A stretch of DNA of 33,023 nt. It comes from Clostridiales bacterium (lineage in GTDB: Bacteria; Bacillota; Clostridia; Christensenellales; CAG-314). The DNA is taken from NCBI GenBank assembly GCA_004558105.1, contig SFEB01000008.1, forward strand, positions 1-33,023. The letters are read 5' to 3'. The position numbers and the translations under genes are program-made. This document shows positions 7,398 to 15,699 of the stretch, one piece after another. How positions within the stretch are numbered: position 1 is the stretch's first letter; the number at the start of each line of letters is the position of its first letter. The notes below the pieces were generated by a model that saw only the letters and a program-made list of their open reading frames with translations, ran no database searches and had not been told where the DNA came from.

Positions 7398-7787
7398 ATG
7401 GCTACAAGACAAACTCAAAAAGCAGCGGCTATTAGAGAAAACAGGGACAGACGTCCTTACGCCGTCGCAAAATACATCCGCATAGCCCCCTCCAAGGTGC
7501 ATGTCGTTCTCGATATCATTCGCGGCAAAGATTACAACGAAGCTGCGGCGATATTGGAAGCCACACCCAAGGCGGCTGCGTTGCCCGTATTAAAGTGTCT
7601 TAACTCCGCTGCTGCAAACGCAGAAGTTAACAAGGGCATGAACAGAGACAATCTTTACGTTGCAGAGTGCTACGCCGATATGGGTCCCACGCTCAAACGC
7701 GTACAACCCGTATCCAAGGGCAGAGCATATCGCATCTTGAAACGTACCAGCCACATCACCGTCATTCTTGACGAGCGCAAGGCTTAA
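7398..7787 (+). CDS. rplV: 50S ribosomal protein L22
   Basis: A 129-residue protein, slightly longer than the usual 110-115 because of a short N-terminal extension before the core that starts near AVAKYIRIAPSK. Its beta-hairpin (about PTLKRVQPVSKGRAYRILKR) lines the exit tunnel with L4 and is where macrolide resistance changes occur in other bacteria. AGGAGG precedes the start, supporting the extended N-terminus. Confidence 0.96.
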   Translation: MATRQTQKAAAIRENRDRRPYAVAKYIRIAPSKVHVVLDIIRGKDYNEAAAILEATPKAAALPVLKCLNSAAANAEVNKGMNRDNLYVAECYADMGPTLKRVQPVSKGRAYRILKRTSHITVILDERKA

Positions 7788-7800
7788 TTAGGAGGCACAA

Positions 7801-8475
7801 ATGGGACAAAAAGTTAATCCTCATGGTATGAGAGTTGGTATCAATGCCGGCTGGGAAGCCACTTGGTACGCAGATAAAAAAGACTTCGCGGCTTTCATTA
7901 AAGAAGACGACGTTGTCAGAAAGTATATTAAAAAGACCTATTATTCCTCCGCAATAAGCAAAATCAGCTTTGAGAGAAGCGAGGGTAAATTGGTTGTTAA
8001 CGTCTTTACCGGTCGTCCCGGCACGCTTATCGGCAAGCAGGGCGCAGGTATCGAAGAAATGAAGAAAAACGTTCAGAAATTGATCGGCGACAAGCAACTC
8101 GTCATCAATATTATGGAAGTTAAAAACCCCGACGCGGACGCTCAATTGGTAGCGGAAAACATCGCCGCTCAACTCGAAAAGCGTATTTCTTTCCGCCGTG
8201 CAATGCGTCAATGCATGCAAAGAGCAATGCGCTCCGGTGCAAAGGGTATCAAAACAATGGTCAGCGGCAGACTTGACGGTGCGGAAATCGCACGTAGAGA
8301 GCAATATCACGAAGGTAGTATTCCTCTTCACACGCTCCGCGCCGACATCGACTATGGCTACGCTATTGCTAACACCACCTATGGCGTAATCGGCGTCAAG
8401 ACTTGGATTTATAAGGGAGAAATCCTCGCAAAGTCCAAGAAAAAGGAAGGAGGTAAAGCTAATGTTAATGCCTAA
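7801..8475 (+). CDS. rpsC: 30S ribosomal protein S3
   Basis: A 224-residue protein. The opening GQKVNPHGMRVGI is the S3 signature, followed by a type-II KH RNA-binding domain (GRPGTLIGKQGAGIEEM, near residues 75-92) and the C-terminal domain that helps form the mRNA entry tunnel. The coding end contains the ribosome site for rplP, which overlaps it by 14 bases. Confidence 0.98.
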   Translation: MGQKVNPHGMRVGINAGWEATWYADKKDFAAFIKEDDVVRKYIKKTYYSSAISKISFERSEGKLVVNVFTGRPGTLIGKQGAGIEEMKKNVQKLIGDKQLVINIMEVKNPDADAQLVAENIAAQLEKRISFRRAMRQCMQRAMRSGAKGIKTMVSGRLDGAEIARREQYHEGSIPLHTLRADIDYGYAIANTTYGVIGVKTWIYKGEILAKSKKKEGGKANVNA

Positions 8476-8896
8476 AAGAGTACTTCACCGCCGTCAATTC
8501 CGCGGCAGAATGAAGGGTGCTGCTCACAAGGGTACGACAATCGCTTACGGCGAATACGGCCTGGTAGCAGAAGAATGCGGTTGGATCAAGAGCAACCAGA
8601 TAGAAGCGGCTCGTGTCGCAATGACAAGATTTATCAAGCGTGGCGGTCAGGTATGGACGGATATATTCCCCCACAAGCCCGTCACTAAAAAACCCGCCGA
8701 AACCCGCATGGGTAGTGGTAAGGGTAGTCCCGAATACTGGGTAGCGGTAGTTAAGCCCGGCAGAGTTATGTTTGAAATGGCAGGTATCACCGAAGAACAA
8801 GCCAGAGAAGCTCTCCGCCTTGCTTCACACAAACTCCCCGTAAAGTGCAAGTTCGTCGCTAAGTCGGCAGAGGAGAAAGCAAATGAAAGCAAATAA
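8462..8896 (+). CDS. rplP: 50S ribosomal protein L16
   Basis: A 144-residue protein that binds between the A-site tRNA elbow and 23S rRNA. It starts MLMPKRVLHRRQFRG and has the KGSPEYWVAVVKPGRVMFE core. Two ATG codons lie at 8462 and 8468; GGAGG at 8449-8453 is eight bases from the first, which decides the start. The gene overlaps rpsC by 14 bases and rpmC by 14 bases, so the three are tightly coupled. Confidence 0.97.
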   Translation: MLMPKRVLHRRQFRGRMKGAAHKGTTIAYGEYGLVAEECGWIKSNQIEAARVAMTRFIKRGGQVWTDIFPHKPVTKKPAETRMGSGKGSPEYWVAVVKPGRVMFEMAGITEEQAREALRLASHKLPVKCKFVAKSAEEKANESK

Positions 8897-9083
8897 AGTG
8901 CATGAGATGTCCGATGAAGAGTTGGTCGCCAAGTTGGAAGAACTCAAAAAAGAGTTGTTTAACCTGAGACTCAACCACGCCACCGGTCAGTTGAATAACC
9001 CTCTCGCTCTCAACAATTGCAAAAAAGATATTGCAAGAGTTATGACAGTTATGCGTGAAAGGCAACTTGCCAAAAAGGCGTAA
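8883..9083 (+). CDS. rpmC: 50S ribosomal protein L29
   Basis: A 66-residue, two-helix protein of normal L29 length, with the typical ELVAKLEELKKELFNLRLNHATGQL stretch split here as ELVAKLEELKKELF then NLRLNHATGQL. It lies near the exit tunnel next to L23. GAGGAG precedes the start inside the end of rplP. Confidence 0.95.
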   Translation: MKANKVHEMSDEELVAKLEELKKELFNLRLNHATGQLNNPLALNNCKKDIARVMTVMRERQLAKKA

Positions 9084-9097
9084 AGGAGGGCTAAGTT

Positions 9098-9352
9098 ATG
9101 GAAAGAAATGAAAGAAAACAAAGAGTAGGTACTGTCGTTTCCAATAAAATGGACAAGACGATCGTCGTGGCAGTTATCGAAAAGTTTAAACACCCGTTGT
9201 ACAAAAAGACAGTCAGCAAGACCAAGACCTTTAAGGCGCACGATGAAAACAATCAATGCAACGAAGGCGATACCGTCTTGATTGAAGAAACTCGCAAACT
9301 CAGCAAGGACAAGAACTGGCGCCTCGTTGAGATTGTCGAAAAGGCTAAGTAA
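9098..9352 (+). CDS. rpsQ: 30S ribosomal protein S17
   Basis: An 84-residue OB-fold protein that binds early to 16S rRNA. The S17 hallmarks are GTVVSNKMDKTIVV, the HPLYKKTV segment and EDTVLIEETRKLS-like residues near 58-68 (here GDTVLIEETRKLS). AAAGGAGG lies shortly upstream of the start. Confidence 0.97.
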   Translation: MERNERKQRVGTVVSNKMDKTIVVAVIEKFKHPLYKKTVSKTKTFKAHDENNQCNEGDTVLIEETRKLSKDKNWRLVEIVEKAK

Positions 9353-9363
9353 GGAGAAGGACT

Positions 9364-9732
9364 ATGATACAACCGTTTACAAGATTAAAAGCAGCCGACA
9401 ACAGCGGCGCTAAAGAAATAATGTGTATCAAAGTGCTCGGCGGTTCTAAGCGCAAGTACGGCAGCATCGGCGACGTCATCGTTGCCAGCGTCAAGAGCGC
9501 CAATCCCGGCGGCGTCGTTAAAAAGGGCGAAGTCGTAAAGGCAGTTATCGTTCGTACTGCTTTCGGCGTCAATCGTAAAGACGGCACCCATATCAGGTTT
9601 GACGATAACGCGGCTGTCATTATTGACAAAGACAAGCAACCCAAAGGCACCCGTATCTTTGGACCGGTAGCAAGAGAGTTGAGAGAAAAGGACTACATGA
9701 AAATCGTGTCCCTCGCTCCGGAAGTGCTTTAA
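9364..9732 (+). CDS. rplN: 50S ribosomal protein L14
   Basis: A 122-residue protein, exactly the usual length. It starts MIQPFTRLKAADNSGAK and contains the conserved core RFDDNAAVIIDKDKQPKGTR followed by IFGPVARELR. L14 is part of an intersubunit bridge and is the binding site of the silencing factor RsfS. No unusual features. Confidence 0.98.
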   Translation: MIQPFTRLKAADNSGAKEIMCIKVLGGSKRKYGSIGDVIVASVKSANPGGVVKKGEVVKAVIVRTAFGVNRKDGTHIRFDDNAAVIIDKDKQPKGTRIFGPVARELREKDYMKIVSLAPEVL

Positions 9733-9746
9733 GAGGAGATACAGAT

Positions 9747-10181
9747 ATGAGTTTGAATATTAGAAAAGACGATACAGTCGAAATCATGGTCGGTAACGAG
9801 GAGAATAAAGGCAAGCGCGGTAAGGTTATCAAGGTCGACGCCGAAAAACATGCGGTTATGATTCAAGGTCTCAACGTCGTTAAACGCCACACCCGTGCCA
9901 AGAACGCTCAGACGCCCGGCGGCATCATCGAGAAGCCCCGTATGATCGACGTCAGCAACGTAGCTCTCGTTTGTCCGTCTTGCAACAAGACCACCAAGGT
10001 CAAGAAGACGGCTGTCGAAGGTAAGGACGGCAAAGTTAAGTACGTCCGCAGTTGCCAGCACTGCAACGCCGTTATCGAAGCGAAAGCGGCTAAGGCAACC
10101 AAGAAAAAGACAACCAAAAAAACAACCAAAAAGGCTAAGACCGACGCTACGGTAGAGAGTACCGAAAACGTCGAACAATAA
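9747..10181 (+). CDS. rplX: 50S ribosomal protein L24 with zinc ribbon and long basic tail
   Basis: A 144-residue protein, longer than the usual 100-110. An N-terminal KOW segment (GKRGKVIKVDAEKHAVMIQG) and the GGIIEKPRMIDVSNV block mark L24, an assembly initiator of the large subunit. Two CxxC pairs (CPSC, CQHC) form a zinc-ribbon-like unit also known in some other L24 proteins. The last about 35 residues are a lysine and threonine-rich repeat followed by an acidic end, probably disordered and rRNA-contacting. Confidence 0.96.
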   Translation: MSLNIRKDDTVEIMVGNEENKGKRGKVIKVDAEKHAVMIQGLNVVKRHTRAKNAQTPGGIIEKPRMIDVSNVALVCPSCNKTTKVKKTAVEGKDGKVKYVRSCQHCNAVIEAKAAKATKKKTTKKTTKKAKTDATVESTENVEQ

Positions 10182-10193
10182 GGAGGCTGAAAA

Positions 10194-10784
10194 ATGGCTG
10201 ATAAGGCTAAAAAACCCGCTGCGGCAGAAAAAGCGCCGAAAGTGGAAAACAGAATGAGAGTTCGTTACAACCAGGAGGTTGTACCTTATCTCTTCAAACA
10301 TTTTAACTATAAAAACGTTAACCAGGTTCCTAAGCTTGAAAAAATCGTTATCAACGCTGGTCTGGGTGACGTTAAAGACAACGCAAAGAGTTTTCAGATT
10401 GCAGTAGACGAAATCAAGGCTATTTCCGGTCAACGTCCCATCATCACGAAGGCGAGAAAGTCCGTCGCTAACTTTAAAGTCAGAGAAGGACAAAACATCG
10501 GCTGCAAGGTTACACTCCGTTCTACGAGAATGTACGAGTTTATGGATAAACTCATTGCCGTCGCTTTGCCAAGAGTCAGAGACTTCCGCGGTGTTCCCGG
10601 TAATTCTTTTGACGGCAGGGGTAACTACACCCTCGGTATGAAAGAACAACTCATCTTCCCGGAAATCGTTTACGACCAGGTCGAAAAAACGAGAGGTTTC
10701 GATATTACTTTCGTTACCACCGCCAAGACGGACGAAGAAGCGAAAGAGCTTCTCAAACAATTGGGTATGCCCTTTAAGGCTTAA
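10194..10784 (+). CDS. rplE: 50S ribosomal protein L5
   Basis: A 196-residue protein; the usual length is near 180, so it has an Ala/Lys-rich N-terminal extension of about 17 residues. The core starts near RVRYNQEVVPYL and includes KLEKIVINAGLG and the GNYTLGMKEQLIFPE block near residues 142-156. L5 binds 5S rRNA and contacts the P-site tRNA. AAGGAGG eight or so bases before ATG 10194 supports the extended start. Confidence 0.97.
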   Translation: MADKAKKPAAAEKAPKVENRMRVRYNQEVVPYLFKHFNYKNVNQVPKLEKIVINAGLGDVKDNAKSFQIAVDEIKAISGQRPIITKARKSVANFKVREGQNIGCKVTLRSTRMYEFMDKLIAVALPRVRDFRGVPGNSFDGRGNYTLGMKEQLIFPEIVYDQVEKTRGFDITFVTTAKTDEEAKELLKQLGMPFKA

Positions 10785-10794
10785 GGAGTAAGGT

Positions 10795-10980
10795 ATGGCA
10801 AAGAAATCTTTGATTAATAAACAACAAAAACCCGCAAAGTTCTCAACGCGTGCTTACACCCGTTGTTCTATTTGCGGCAGACCCCACGCTGTTTTACGCA
10901 AGTACGGCATGTGCAGAATCTGCTTCAGGGAAAAAGCCTACAAGGGCGAAATCCCCGGCGTAAAGAAAGCAAGTTGGTAA
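10795..10980 (+). CDS. rpsZ: 30S ribosomal protein S14, zinc-binding type
   Basis: A 61-residue S14 of the short type Z. Four cysteines (C24, C27, C40, C43) bind zinc, and the end GEIPGVKKASW is typical. S14 sits in the head of the small subunit. Many Bacillota keep a second zinc-independent copy for zinc starvation; none is in this window. Confidence 0.98.
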   Translation: MAKKSLINKQQKPAKFSTRAYTRCSICGRPHAVLRKYGMCRICFREKAYKGEIPGVKKASW

Positions 10981-10999
10981 GGGTAGGAGGAAAGATATT

Positions 11000-11395
11000 A
11001 TGGTAGTTACAGATCCTATCGCGGATATGCTGACAAGAATTCGTAACGCTATCGTCGCAAAACACGAAGACGTGATTGTTCCCGCTTCTAAGGTAAAGAA
11101 GGCAATCGCTCAGATTCTTTTGGACGAAGGTTATATTTCTAACGTCGAAGTTTTGGAAGATCCCATTCAAGACAATTTAAAGATTACGCTTAAATACAGC
11201 AAAGACGGTCGCGTCGTTAACGGACTTAAGCGTATCAGCAAGCCCGGTCTGAGGGTTTACGCCAAGAGCGCTGAGTTGCCCAAGGTACTCAACGGTTTAG
11301 GCATAGCGATCATCAGCACTTCTAAGGGTATCATGACCGATAAAAAGGCAAGAGAACTCAATCTCGGCGGCGAAGTAGTCGCTTTCGTGTGGTAA
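11000..11395 (+). CDS. rpsH: 30S ribosomal protein S8
   Basis: A 131-residue protein of normal S8 length, starting MVVTDPIADMLTRIRNA and ending GGEVVAFVW, with the ISTSKGIMTDKKAR block that binds helix 21 of 16S rRNA. In E. coli S8 represses the spc operon; no S8-like target site was identified here. Confidence 0.98.
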   Translation: MVVTDPIADMLTRIRNAIVAKHEDVIVPASKVKKAIAQILLDEGYISNVEVLEDPIQDNLKITLKYSKDGRVVNGLKRISKPGLRVYAKSAELPKVLNGLGIAIISTSKGIMTDKKARELNLGGEVVAFVW

Positions 11396-11408
11396 GGAGG
11401 GTAAGAGA

Positions 11409-11948
11409 ATGTCAAGAATAGGCAGAGAACCAATTACCATCCCCGCAGGAGTAGAAGTCAAGCTCGATGGTACAATTATTACCGTCAAAGGTCCCAAGGG
11501 CACTTTGACAAGAGATATCGGTAGCGACATCAAGTGCGATATTCAAGGAAACGTCATTCAATTTACGAGAGACAGCGAGCAAAAAGAAATCCGCAGCAAG
11601 CACGGCTTGTACAGAGCTTTGGTCAACAACATGGTCAAGGGCGTAACGGAAGGTTTTGCAAAATCTTTGATTATCAACGGCGTGGGTTACAAATGCAGCA
11701 CGACCGGCAATAAATTGACGCTCAATATCGGATATTCTCACCCGATTGAAATGGAAGCACCCGCCGGCATCACCTTTGAGTGCCCCGCAGCAACGGAAAT
11801 CGTAGTTAAGGGTATCGACAAAGAGTTGGTCGGCCAGACGGCTGCCAACATCAAGGCAACCAGAGAAGTCGAGCCTTATCATGGCTACGGCGTCAGATAC
11901 AAGACCGACGTCGTCGTTCTGAAAGAAGGCAAGAAAGCCGGTAAATAA
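11409..11948 (+). CDS. rplF: 50S ribosomal protein L6
   Basis: A 179-residue protein of usual length with two copies of the L6 fold. It starts SRIGREPITIPAGVEV after the Met and has the C-terminal signature EPYHGYGVRYKTDVVVLKEGKKAGK, given here in parts: EPYHGYGVRY and KEGKKAGK. L6 lies near the factor-binding site of the large subunit. GGAGG precedes the start. Confidence 0.98.
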   Translation: MSRIGREPITIPAGVEVKLDGTIITVKGPKGTLTRDIGSDIKCDIQGNVIQFTRDSEQKEIRSKHGLYRALVNNMVKGVTEGFAKSLIINGVGYKCSTTGNKLTLNIGYSHPIEMEAPAGITFECPAATEIVVKGIDKELVGQTAANIKATREVEPYHGYGVRYKTDVVVLKEGKKAGK

Positions 11949-11959
11949 GGAGTAGCAGT

Positions 11960-12322
11960 ATGATTACTAAAATGGATAAAAACGCGGACAGAAAAATCCG
12001 CCACGAAAGAGTGCGCAAACACGTGAGCGGCACGGAACTCAAACCCAGACTCTGTGTTTATCGCAGCACAAAGTATATCTATGCTCAAATTATTGACGAC
12101 GTTGCAGGCAAAACGCTGGTCAGCGCTTCTTCTTTGGCTATGGCGAAAGAACTCGAAGGCAAGACCAAGAAAGATGCAAGCAAAGAGGTCGGCATTGCAG
12201 TTGCTAAAAAGGCTATCGAAGCAGGTATTACCGAAGTCGTCTTCGACAGAGGCGGTTATATCTATACAGGCAGAGTTGCTTCACTTGCGGAAGGCGCAAG
12301 AGAAGGCGGATTGAAATTCTAA
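11960..12322 (+). CDS. rplR: 50S ribosomal protein L18
   Basis: A 120-residue 5S rRNA-binding protein. The basic N-terminus (RKIRHERVRKHVSGT), the RLCVYRSTKYIYAQ-like strand (here RLCVYRSTKYIYAQI) and the C-terminal FDRGGYIYTGRVASLAEGAREGG block, quoted in parts as FDRGGYIYTGRV and AEGAREGG, are standard. AAGGAG lies about eight bases upstream of the start. Confidence 0.97.
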   Translation: MITKMDKNADRKIRHERVRKHVSGTELKPRLCVYRSTKYIYAQIIDDVAGKTLVSASSLAMAKELEGKTKKDASKEVGIAVAKKAIEAGITEVVFDRGGYIYTGRVASLAEGAREGGLKF

Positions 12323-12332
12323 GGAGCGGATT

Positions 12333-12965
12333 ATGAACGAAGAAGTTATGAATAATACTGAAGCGGAAGTTGTTGAACAACCGGAAGTTTCCGCAGAACA
12401 ACAAGGTTCCGACAAAAAGAGGGATTTCAATCGTGACGGCAAGCGCCGCGACGGCAAACGTCCTTTCAATAAAAACAAGCGTGCAGAAGAAGACGACGGT
12501 CTCATCAAAAAGACCGTGTCCATCAACAGAGTATCCAAGACCGTCAAGGGCGGCAGAACCATGCGTTTTGCGGCATTGGTAGTTGTCGGCGACGGCAAAG
12601 GCAGATGCGGCGTAGGTATGGGCAAAGCGGCGGAAGTTCCGCAGGCAGTAGAAAAAGCTCAACAACAAGCCAAGCGCAATATGGTCAACGTTTCTCTTTG
12701 CGGAACGACCATTCCTCACGAAACGTACGGCGTGTTCGGTAAAGGCAAGGTTTTGCTTTTGCCCGCACAGGAAGGTACCGGCGTTATCGCCGGCGGTCCC
12801 GTCCGTAGCGTGCTGGAAGTCGCAGGCGTCAAGGATATTCGTACCAAGAGTTATGGTTCTAACAACCCCATCAACTGCGTAAAAGCGACCTTTAACGGAC
12901 TCGTAAGTTTACGTTCGGCCGAACAAGTTGCGAAACTCCGCGGCAAGACGGTTGAAGAACTATAA
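12333..12965 (+). CDS. rpsE: 30S ribosomal protein S5 with acidic-basic N-terminal extension
   Basis: A 210-residue S5; the usual length is about 165. The core starts near residue 55 (LIKKTVSINRVSKTVKGG) and carries VVVGDGKGRCGVGMGKA and EGTGVIAGGPVRSVLE. S5 shapes the mRNA entry and decoding fidelity. The first about 52 residues are an acidic stretch followed by an Arg/Lys/Asp-rich stretch, probably disordered. AAGGAG seven or eight bases before ATG 12333 supports translation of the extension. Confidence 0.96.
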   Translation: MNEEVMNNTEAEVVEQPEVSAEQQGSDKKRDFNRDGKRRDGKRPFNKNKRAEEDDGLIKKTVSINRVSKTVKGGRTMRFAALVVVGDGKGRCGVGMGKAAEVPQAVEKAQQQAKRNMVNVSLCGTTIPHETYGVFGKGKVLLLPAQEGTGVIAGGPVRSVLEVAGVKDIRTKSYGSNNPINCVKATFNGLVSLRSAEQVAKLRGKTVEEL

Positions 12966-12976
12966 GGGAGGATATT

Positions 12977-13255
12977 ATGACAAGAGAAATGAACGGCCAC
13001 ATCGTTAAGGAAGCAAAAGCACCTCTCTACAAGCAAAAGGTAGAAAAAGGTTTTCATCCTTACGAATTAGGCGATAAAAAAATCAAAGTGACTTTGGTAA
13101 AGAGCCCCATCGCTTGCCTTAAAGACCAACAACAAACGGTCAAGGCTTTGGGTCTTACCAAAATCCGTTCTTTTAAAATCCACAACGACAACGCGGCGAT
13201 TCGCGGTATGATTTTTAAGGTCAAACACCTCGTCACGGTTGAAGAAGTAGAGTAG
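12977..13255 (+). CDS. rpmD: 50S ribosomal protein L30 with N-terminal extension
   Basis: A 92-residue protein whose residues 35-92 match L30 (KIKVTLVKSPIACLKDQQQTVKALGL then RGMIFKVKHLVTVEE, quoted in parts as KIKVTLVKSPIA and FKVKHLVTVEE). Bacterial L30 is normally about 60 residues. The extra N-terminal 34 residues include a Lys/Tyr/Pro-rich part (APLYKQKVEKGFHPYELG). A GGGAGG site about six bases before ATG 12977 supports this start, and no alternative start with a ribosome site is seen before the core. Confidence 0.93.
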   Translation: MTREMNGHIVKEAKAPLYKQKVEKGFHPYELGDKKIKVTLVKSPIACLKDQQQTVKALGLTKIRSFKIHNDNAAIRGMIFKVKHLVTVEEVE

Positions 13256-13267
13256 GAGGCAAGAGAA

Positions 13268-13714
13268 ATGAGAATTCACGAACTTTCTCCCGCTGAAGGT
13301 AGCACGACCGCTCCCAAGAGATTGGGCAGAGGTATCGGCAGCGGTTTAGGCAAAACAAGCGGTAAAGGCCACAAGGGTCAATGGGCCCGTAGCGGCGGCG
13401 GCGTTCGCCCCGGTTTCGAAGGCGGTACGATGCCTTTGACTCGTCGTTTACCCAAACGCGGTTTTTACAACAAGTTTGAAAAAACCTACACGATCATCAA
13501 TATTTCATTGTTGGAAAAATTTGACAACGGTGCAACTGTCACTCCTGAATTGTTACTTGATATGGGTATTATCAAGAACAAGGGCAATGTCGGTCTGAAG
13601 GTTCTGGCTGACGGTCAATTGACAAAATCTTTGACGGTTTACGCTCACAAGTTTTCCGCTGGCGCCAAGCAAGCGATAGAGAGCGCAGGCGGCAAAGCTG
13701 AGGTAATCGAATAA
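13268..13714 (+). CDS. rplO: 50S ribosomal protein L15
   Basis: A 148-residue protein of usual length. The glycine-rich basic N-terminus (RLGRGIGSGLGKTSGKGHKG, GGGVRPGFEGG) threads into 23S rRNA, and the C-terminal globular domain ends SAGGKAEVIE. AGGAGG lies upstream. Its stop overlaps the secY start (TAATGA), which couples the two. Confidence 0.97.
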   Translation: MRIHELSPAEGSTTAPKRLGRGIGSGLGKTSGKGHKGQWARSGGGVRPGFEGGTMPLTRRLPKRGFYNKFEKTYTIINISLLEKFDNGATVTPELLLDMGIIKNKGNVGLKVLADGQLTKSLTVYAHKFSAGAKQAIESAGGKAEVIE

Positions 13715-15045
13715 TGATTGAAACCATAAAAAATGCCTTTAAAATTAAGGAAATCCGCAACAAGATCTTTATGACCTTTTTGTTGGTACTTATCTATCGG
13801 ATAGGTTGCTACATTCCCATCCCGGGTATCGACCGTGCGGTTTTTGAAAGTACGGTAGCGGGAAACGACTTTTTCAGCATCATGAGTGCCATCACGGGTG
13901 GCGCGTTAAGTCAAGGTACTTTATTGGCATTGGGTATTTCGCCGTACATCAACGCGCAGATTATTATGCAGTTGTTGACGGTCGCTATCCCTGGTTTGGA
14001 AAGACTTTCTAAAGAAGGCGAAGAAGGCAGAAAAAAGATAGGCAAAATAACCAGGTGGATGACTTTGGGTATTGCCATTATCAACGCCGTAGGTATTTTG
14101 TTTGCTTTTGACGCTTCGGAATGTTTTAACACCACAATGTTCGGTAATGAAGTGGTTCTTCCCGTCTGGGCATTGTTCATCATGGTCACTGTCATTTTGG
14201 TGGCAGGCAGCATGCTTACGATGTGGCTTGGTGAACGTATCACCGAACACGGCGTCAGCAACGGTATTTCAATTTTGATTTTCGTCGGTATTCTCGCTTC
14301 CGGCGGTCAGGCCATTCTCAATAACATTTACGGAATCGTTGATAACGGCTTTACGAACGGCGGCGGCTGGAACCTCATTCTCTTTATAGGTATCTTGTTG
14401 GTAGTGTTTGCGTTTATCATATGGGTGGACGGAGCCGAGAGAAAACTCAAGGTTCAATACGCCAAGCAGGTCAAAGGTAACAAGATCTACGGCGGTCAGG
14501 CAACCTACATACCTATTAAGGTTAACGGCGGCGGCGTTCTGCCTCTTATCTTTGCGTTTTCATTGCTCAGTTTCCCGCAGATGATACTCAGCTTCTTCGG
14601 TACGGGCGAAAACAGCGCATATATGTGGTGGACGCGCAACATGACCGCAAGCGGCGGAACATGGTGGGGTACGGTGCTTTATCTCGTCTTTATGACGGTA
14701 TGGATTTTCGTCTTTGCGTTCTTCTATGCGCAAATTCAATTCAATCCTACGGAAATCAGCAAAAACATTCAACAGAACGGCGGCTTTTTGCCGGGTATCA
14801 GACCGGGAAAGGCAACGAGCGATTATCTGTCGGGTACGATTATGCGTATTACCTTCTGGGGCGCGGTCTTCCTTGCAATAATGGCTTTGCTTCCTTCGAC
14901 GGTGTTCACTCTGGTAGGCAACAGTGCTTTGACTAACGCTTATTCCGCTTCGGGCTTGCTCATCGTAGTATCCGTAGCGCTCGAGTTTGACAAGGCGTTG
15001 CAGAACCAGATTATGATGCGTCACTATAAAGGCTTCTTGAAATAA
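13714..15045 (+). CDS. secY: Protein translocase subunit SecY
   Basis: A 443-residue, ten-helix channel protein of the Sec translocon in the cytoplasmic membrane. Family features are the first helix (IFMTFLLVLIYRIGCYIPIPG), quoted shorter as LVLIYRIGCYIPIPG, the plug-like segment with GGALSQGTLLALGISPYI, RGERITEHG-like loop here as LGERITEHGVSNG, and the cytosolic loop GIRPGKAT. It is coupled to rplO and lies 12 bases before adk. Confidence 0.97.
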   Translation: MIETIKNAFKIKEIRNKIFMTFLLVLIYRIGCYIPIPGIDRAVFESTVAGNDFFSIMSAITGGALSQGTLLALGISPYINAQIIMQLLTVAIPGLERLSKEGEEGRKKIGKITRWMTLGIAIINAVGILFAFDASECFNTTMFGNEVVLPVWALFIMVTVILVAGSMLTMWLGERITEHGVSNGISILIFVGILASGGQAILNNIYGIVDNGFTNGGGWNLILFIGILLVVFAFIIWVDGAERKLKVQYAKQVKGNKIYGGQATYIPIKVNGGGVLPLIFAFSLLSFPQMILSFFGTGENSAYMWWTRNMTASGGTWWGTVLYLVFMTVWIFVFAFFYAQIQFNPTEISKNIQQNGGFLPGIRPGKATSDYLSGTIMRITFWGAVFLAIMALLPSTVFTLVGNSALTNAYSASGLLIVVSVALEFDKALQNQIMMRHYKGFLK

Positions 15046-15057
15046 GAGCATCAGAAA

Positions 15058-15699
15058 ATGAAAAGCAGTTTAAAGATTGTCATGGTGGGTGCGCCCGGTT
15101 CGGGTAAAGGAACGCAGGCGTCGAGAATGACCAAAGAGTTGAATATACCGCATATCTCCACAGGTGAGATATTCAGAGAGTATATTGCAAACAAGCACCC
15201 GCTTGGCAACAAAATCAAAGAATTTATCGATCAGGGCGCGTTGGTTCCCGACGACGTGGTTTTGGAAATCGTTTCCGACCGTATCGGCAGGGAGGATTGC
15301 AAGAGAGGATTTATCTTCGACGGTTTTCCCCGCACTTTGGAGCAAGCCAACGCCCTTGAACAGGTTTCGCAAATTGACTACGTAATCAATCTTGACGTTC
15401 CCGAAGAACGTTTGATGGACCGTCTGACCGGCAGACGCACTTGCAAATTCTGCAAACACATCAGTCACGTCAGTATCATCGGCGACAGCATGATTTGTCC
15501 CGACTGCGGCGGCGAACTTACTATTCGCGCAGACGACGTGCCCGAGACGGTGCGCAAAAGGCTGGAAGTGTACGAAAGCCAGACTAAACCCATCATAGAT
15601 TTTTACAGACAGCGCGGCAAGTTGATTGACGTTAACAGCGACCAGGCTCCGGACAAGGTTTTTTCAGATATTCTGGAGGCGTTAGGAGAAACATGCTAA
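15058..15699 (+). CDS. adk: Adenylate kinase, zinc-lid type
   Basis: A 213-residue cytosolic enzyme interconverting ATP plus AMP and two ADP. The P-loop GAPGSGKGT is at residues 11-19, the AMP site includes STGE and GFPRT, and the lid has four cysteines (C129, C132, C147, C150) that bind structural zinc, as in many Gram-positive enzymes. Its 3' end overlaps map by seven bases. Confidence 0.98.
   Translation: MKSSLKIVMVGAPGSGKGTQASRMTKELNIPHISTGEIFREYIANKHPLGNKIKEFIDQGALVPDDVVLEIVSDRIGREDCKRGFIFDGFPRTLEQANALEQVSQIDYVINLDVPEERLMDRLTGRRTCKFCKHISHVSIIGDSMICPDCGGELTIRADDVPETVRKRLEVYESQTKPIIDFYRQRGKLIDVNSDQAPDKVFSDILEALGETC

Noticed and set aside
9729..10760. 343-residue minus-strand frame opposite rplX and rplE
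   Set aside because: Antisense to two certain ribosomal genes, with no ribosome site or recognisable motif.
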